Assembly (NCBI RefSeq): GCF_023008405.1
Contig: NZ_CP095376.1
Span: 5,542,001 to 5,606,000, forward strand
Source: Amycolatopsis sp. FBCC-B4732
Lineage (GTDB): Bacteria > Actinomycetota > Actinomycetes > Mycobacteriales > Pseudonocardiaceae
Length of the DNA stretch: 64,000 bases
Direction of reading: 5' to 3'
Shown one piece after another: positions 61,750 to 64,000 of the stretch (position 1 is its first letter; every line of letters begins with the position of its first letter). Under the pieces are notes generated by a model. The model did no database searches. It was not told the origin of the DNA and saw nothing but the letters and a program-made list of their open reading frames with translations. The translations under genes and the position numbers were made by a program.

Positions 61750-62084
61750 CCGGCGGGCGGCTCGAACGTGATGCCGCGCTCGGCCGCGCGGCGCTCACCC
61801 CACTCGTACAACGCCGTCAGCGCGGGCCGCAGTTCCTCTCCCACCGCCGTCAGGTGGTACTCGACGCGCGGGACCCGGTCGTCGAACTCCACGCGGCGCA
61901 CCAGCCCGTCCGCCGCCAGCTCGCGCAGCTGCTGGGTAAGCATCTTCTCGCTCACCCCGGGCACCCGGCGCCGCAGTTCGCCGTAGCGGTGGGCGCCTTC
62001 CTTCAGGTGCGCCAGGATCACCGGCTTCCACTTGCCGCCGATCAGGTCGACCGCCAGCTCCGTCGCGCAGTGGTACCGCTTCAT
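61746..62084 (-). CDS. HxlR-family regulator
   Basis: A 112-residue winged-helix protein of the HxlR type: IGGKWKPVILAHLKEGAHRYGELRRRVPGVSEKMLTQQLREL, then FDDRVPRVEYHLTAVGEELRP. Such proteins often sense redox or electrophiles through a cysteine; Cys5 near the N-terminus is the only candidate. The ATG has GGGAG six bases upstream. It is divergent from the haemoglobin-fusion gene, which may be its target. Confidence 0.88.
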   Translation of the reverse strand: MKRYHCATELAVDLIGGKWKPVILAHLKEGAHRYGELRRRVPGVSEKMLTQQLRELAADGLVRRVEFDDRVPRVEYHLTAVGEELRPALTALYEWGERRAAERGITFEPPAG

Positions 62085-62152
62085 GACGCTCTCCCTACGC
62101 ACCGGAAATTACGTGCTTGCCCCCGCCACCCCGCCGCTGGTTGCCTGGCCGG

Positions 62153-62791
62153 GTGATCGTCGAATACCTCCGCTACACCGTGCCAGAAGCCGCGCGGGCC
62201 GACTTCGAGAAGGCCGCGGCCGGGCACCACGTCGAGCGCGCGCCCGGCCGGTACCTGGTGCGCGCCCCGTCGCCGTTCGGCGGCATCGAAGGCTTCACGC
62301 CCGAAGGCGAGCCCGAACGCTACGAAACCACCACCCCTTCCCTCTACGACTGGGCGGGCGGCCGCGAAGCCCTCGTGCGCCTGCTGACGATCTTCTACGG
62401 CCACGTCCTCGAAGACCCGCTGCTCGAACCGGTCTTCCGCACCATGGACCCGCACCACGCCGAGCACGTCGCCGACTGGCTCGGCGAAGTCTTCGGCGGG
62501 CCGCCCGCCTACACCGGAAGCCACGGCGGGCACGCCCACATGATCGGCCGCCACCTCGGCCGCGCCATCACCGAACCGCAGCGCCGCCGGTGGGTGTCGC
62601 TGCTGCTCGATGCCGCCGACGAAGCCCAGCTCCCGGACGACCCCGAGTTCCGCGCGGCCTTCGCCGGCTACGTCGAGTGGGGCAGCAGGCTGGCCGTCGT
62701 CTTCTCCGCCCCCGGCGCCCGGCCCAACCCGCACGAACCGGTCCCGCACTGGGACTGGCCGAGGCCACCCTGGCCGACGGACGGCGCCTAG
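62153..62791 (+). CDS. ABM-like/truncated haemoglobin (group II) fusion protein
   Basis: A 212-residue protein. The first ~60 residues (VEYLRYTVPEAARADFEKAA ... YLVRAPSP) look like part of an antibiotic-biosynthesis-monooxygenase (ABM) fold. The rest is a group II truncated haemoglobin with FYGHVLEDPLLEPVF (Tyr82 at B10), GHAHMIGRHLGRAIT (His134 as probable haem ligand) and RRRWVSLLLDA. Globin-ABM chimeras have been described in Streptomyces. It may handle oxygen, NO or a redox reaction. The GTG start lacks a clear ribosome-binding site. Confidence 0.8.
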   Translation: MIVEYLRYTVPEAARADFEKAAAGHHVERAPGRYLVRAPSPFGGIEGFTPEGEPERYETTTPSLYDWAGGREALVRLLTIFYGHVLEDPLLEPVFRTMDPHHAEHVADWLGEVFGGPPAYTGSHGGHAHMIGRHLGRAITEPQRRRWVSLLLDAADEAQLPDDPEFRAAFAGYVEWGSRLAVVFSAPGARPNPHEPVPHWDWPRPPWPTDGA

Positions 62792-62825
62792 CCGCATAGT
62801 GAGGGCAGTCGGAAGGAGGCTGCCC

Positions 62826-64000
62826 TTGATCCGGGTGGACGGCCGGACCCTCCGGTGCGCGGACGTCGTCACGGCGGCGCGCACCGAGGGCCCGCTGGGC
62901 ATCGACGTCTCGATCGCCGCGCAGCGCGCGGCCGAGCACGCGTGGAAGCTCGCAGAAGACCTCAGCACGCGCCGCGTGGTCTACGGCCGGACCACCGGTG
63001 TCGGGGCCAACAAGGACGACGCCGTCGAGAGCTCGACGGAGCACGGCCTTCGCCTGCTGCGCAGCCACGCGGGCGGCAGCGGCGACGTGCTGCCGCCCGG
63101 GCACGTCCGCGGGATGATGCTGATCCGGCTGAACCAGCTGCTCTCCGGGCGGTCCGGGATCAGCCCCGAACTGATCGGCGCGCTCGCCGAAGCCGTCCGC
63201 ACCGGCGCGCTGCCGCTGGTGCACCGCCTCGGCGCGATCGGCACCGGCGACCTCGCACCCCTGGCGGAGACGGCGCTGGCACTCACCGGCCAACGGCCCT
63301 GGGTCACCGGGCACGTGCCGCCGGTCCCGGTGCACGCCGGCGACGCACTGGCGTTCATGAGCAGCAACGCCGCGACACTCGCCGAAGCGACGTTGGCCGC
63401 GATGCGGCTGGACACGCTGACCCGCGCGAGCCACGCGGTCGCGGCGCTGACGTACGTCGCGCTCGACGGCAACCCCGAGGCGTACGCCACCCCGGTGCAC
63501 GAAGCGCGGCCGCACGCGGGGCAGGTCGCGTGCGCCGCGGAGATGCGGCGGCTGCTCGGCATGCACCAGACGCCGAAGCCGGGACGCCGCATCCAGGACC
63601 CCTTCGGGCTGCGGGCGTTCCCGCAGGTGCAGGGCCCGGCGCTGGACGCGATCCACTACCTGCGGGACGTCCTCGCCGTCGAGATCAACGCGAGCACCGA
63701 GAACCCGATGATCTCGACGGTGCACGGCGACGCCTACCACCACGCGCACTTCCACACGGCGTACGTCTCCACGGCGCTGGACCAGGCCCGCGCGACCGTG
63801 CACCAGGTGGCGGAGCTGTCGGTGGCGCGGCTGGGCGACCTGGTCGAGCCGGAGTTCACCGGCCTGCGGCCGTTCCTCGCGGCGGGCCCGGCGGCCAGCT
63901 CCGGCGTGATGATCCTCGAGTACGTGGCCCACGACGCGCTGACCGAGCTGCGGCAGGCGGCGCTCCCGGCCACGCTCGGCACGGCCGTGGTGTCCCGCGG
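62826..64000 (+). CDS. Aromatic amino acid lyase homologue without a canonical MIO triad (5' part)
   Basis: This is the first ~390 residues of a histidine/phenylalanine ammonia-lyase superfamily protein; the 3' end lies beyond the window. VYGRTTGVGANKDD, NQLLSGRSGIS and STENPMIS fit the family. The active-site helix reads RLGAIGTGDLAPLAE, one residue shorter than GSVGASGDL, so the Ala-Ser-Gly that forms the MIO group is not present, and QDPFGLR replaces QDxYSxR. Either it forms a cofactor from Gly-Thr-Gly or it catalyses another reaction. The TTG start has AAGGAGG six bases upstream. Confidence 0.8.
   Translation, partial: MIRVDGRTLRCADVVTAARTEGPLGIDVSIAAQRAAEHAWKLAEDLSTRRVVYGRTTGVGANKDDAVESSTEHGLRLLRSHAGGSGDVLPPGHVRGMMLIRLNQLLSGRSGISPELIGALAEAVRTGALPLVHRLGAIGTGDLAPLAETALALTGQRPWVTGHVPPVPVHAGDALAFMSSNAATLAEATLAAMRLDTLTRASHAVAALTYVALDGNPEAYATPVHEARPHAGQVACAAEMRRLLGMHQTPKPGRRIQDPFGLRAFPQVQGPALDAIHYLRDVLAVEINASTENPMISTVHGDAYHHAHFHTAYVSTALDQARATVHQVAELSVARLGDLVEPEFTGLRPFLAAGPAASSGVMILEYVAHDALTELRQAALPATLGTAVVSR

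Overview
The window is very GC-rich (roughly 70% or more in most genes) and carries gene families typical of filamentous actinomycetes: a conservon (cvn-type) operon, a DUF397/Scr1-type regulator pair, TTG and GTG starts, and a KstR-controlled steroid regulon. The gene content and an Amycolatopsis-like style of intergenic inverted repeat suggest the family Pseudonocardiaceae, probably Amycolatopsis or a relative. The genus is an inference; the sequence has no rRNA to settle it.

Region 1 (1-21.3 kb) is a sterol catabolism block laid out much like the Mycobacterium tuberculosis KstR regulon. It holds the 3' end of kshA, a small cysteine-rich protein, kshB, a MaoC hydratase of the Hsd4B type and a stand-alone flavokinase. 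On the other strand lies a tightly overlapping igr-type operon (chsE1-chsE2-chsH2-chsH1-ltp2), the enzymes that remove the last propionyl side-chain unit. A perfect KstR operator (8980-8993) separates it from a divergent alpha/beta hydrolase and a Ddn-like F420 reductase. A WS/DGAT acyltransferase and a LipC-like esterase form a divergent neutral-lipid pair. After an SNF2 helicase/SWIM pair comes chsE3 (fadE34-like) divergent from kstR itself, with one perfect and one near-perfect KstR site between them.

Region 2 (21.4-29.8 kb) contains a methyltransferase, a lower-GC three-gene island of unknown function (a helical protein, a PP2C-like phosphatase and a membrane-anchored degenerate Nudix-like protein), the fused mutase IcmF, and an ArsR/AHSA1/DUF899 operon with an operator that overlaps its own promoter.

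Region 3 (29.8-43.8 kb) holds a four-gene conservon (histidine-kinase-like, roadblock, DUF742 and GTPase proteins), a DUF485/ActP solute symporter pair, a TetR/MFS efflux pair with three matching operator palindromes, a lytic transglycosylase and small membrane proteins, including a 55-residue one.

Region 4 (43.9-64 kb) has a crotonase followed by a degenerate repeat tract, a GNAT acetyltransferase, an alpha-methylacyl-CoA racemase and an acyl-CoA dehydrogenase facing a TetR regulator. It continues with succinate-semialdehyde dehydrogenase, a large LuxR-type regulator, the Scr1/DUF397 pair, acyl-CoA thioesterase, pyruvate kinase, and a secreted GH18 chitinase with DasR-like sites. It ends with ArsR and HxlR regulators, an ABM-like/truncated-haemoglobin fusion and the 5' part of an aromatic-amino-acid-lyase homologue that lacks the canonical MIO triad.

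Together the window is mostly a lipid and sterol utilisation locus: ring attack (Ksh), side-chain beta-oxidation (ChsE/ChsH/Ltp2/racemase), branched acyl-CoA handling (IcmF), ester hydrolysis and storage (LipC-like, WS/DGAT), under KstR. The least explained parts are the 22.1-24.7 kb island, in-frame tandem repeats in three proteins, the 44.7-45.2 kb repeat tract and the lyase homologue.
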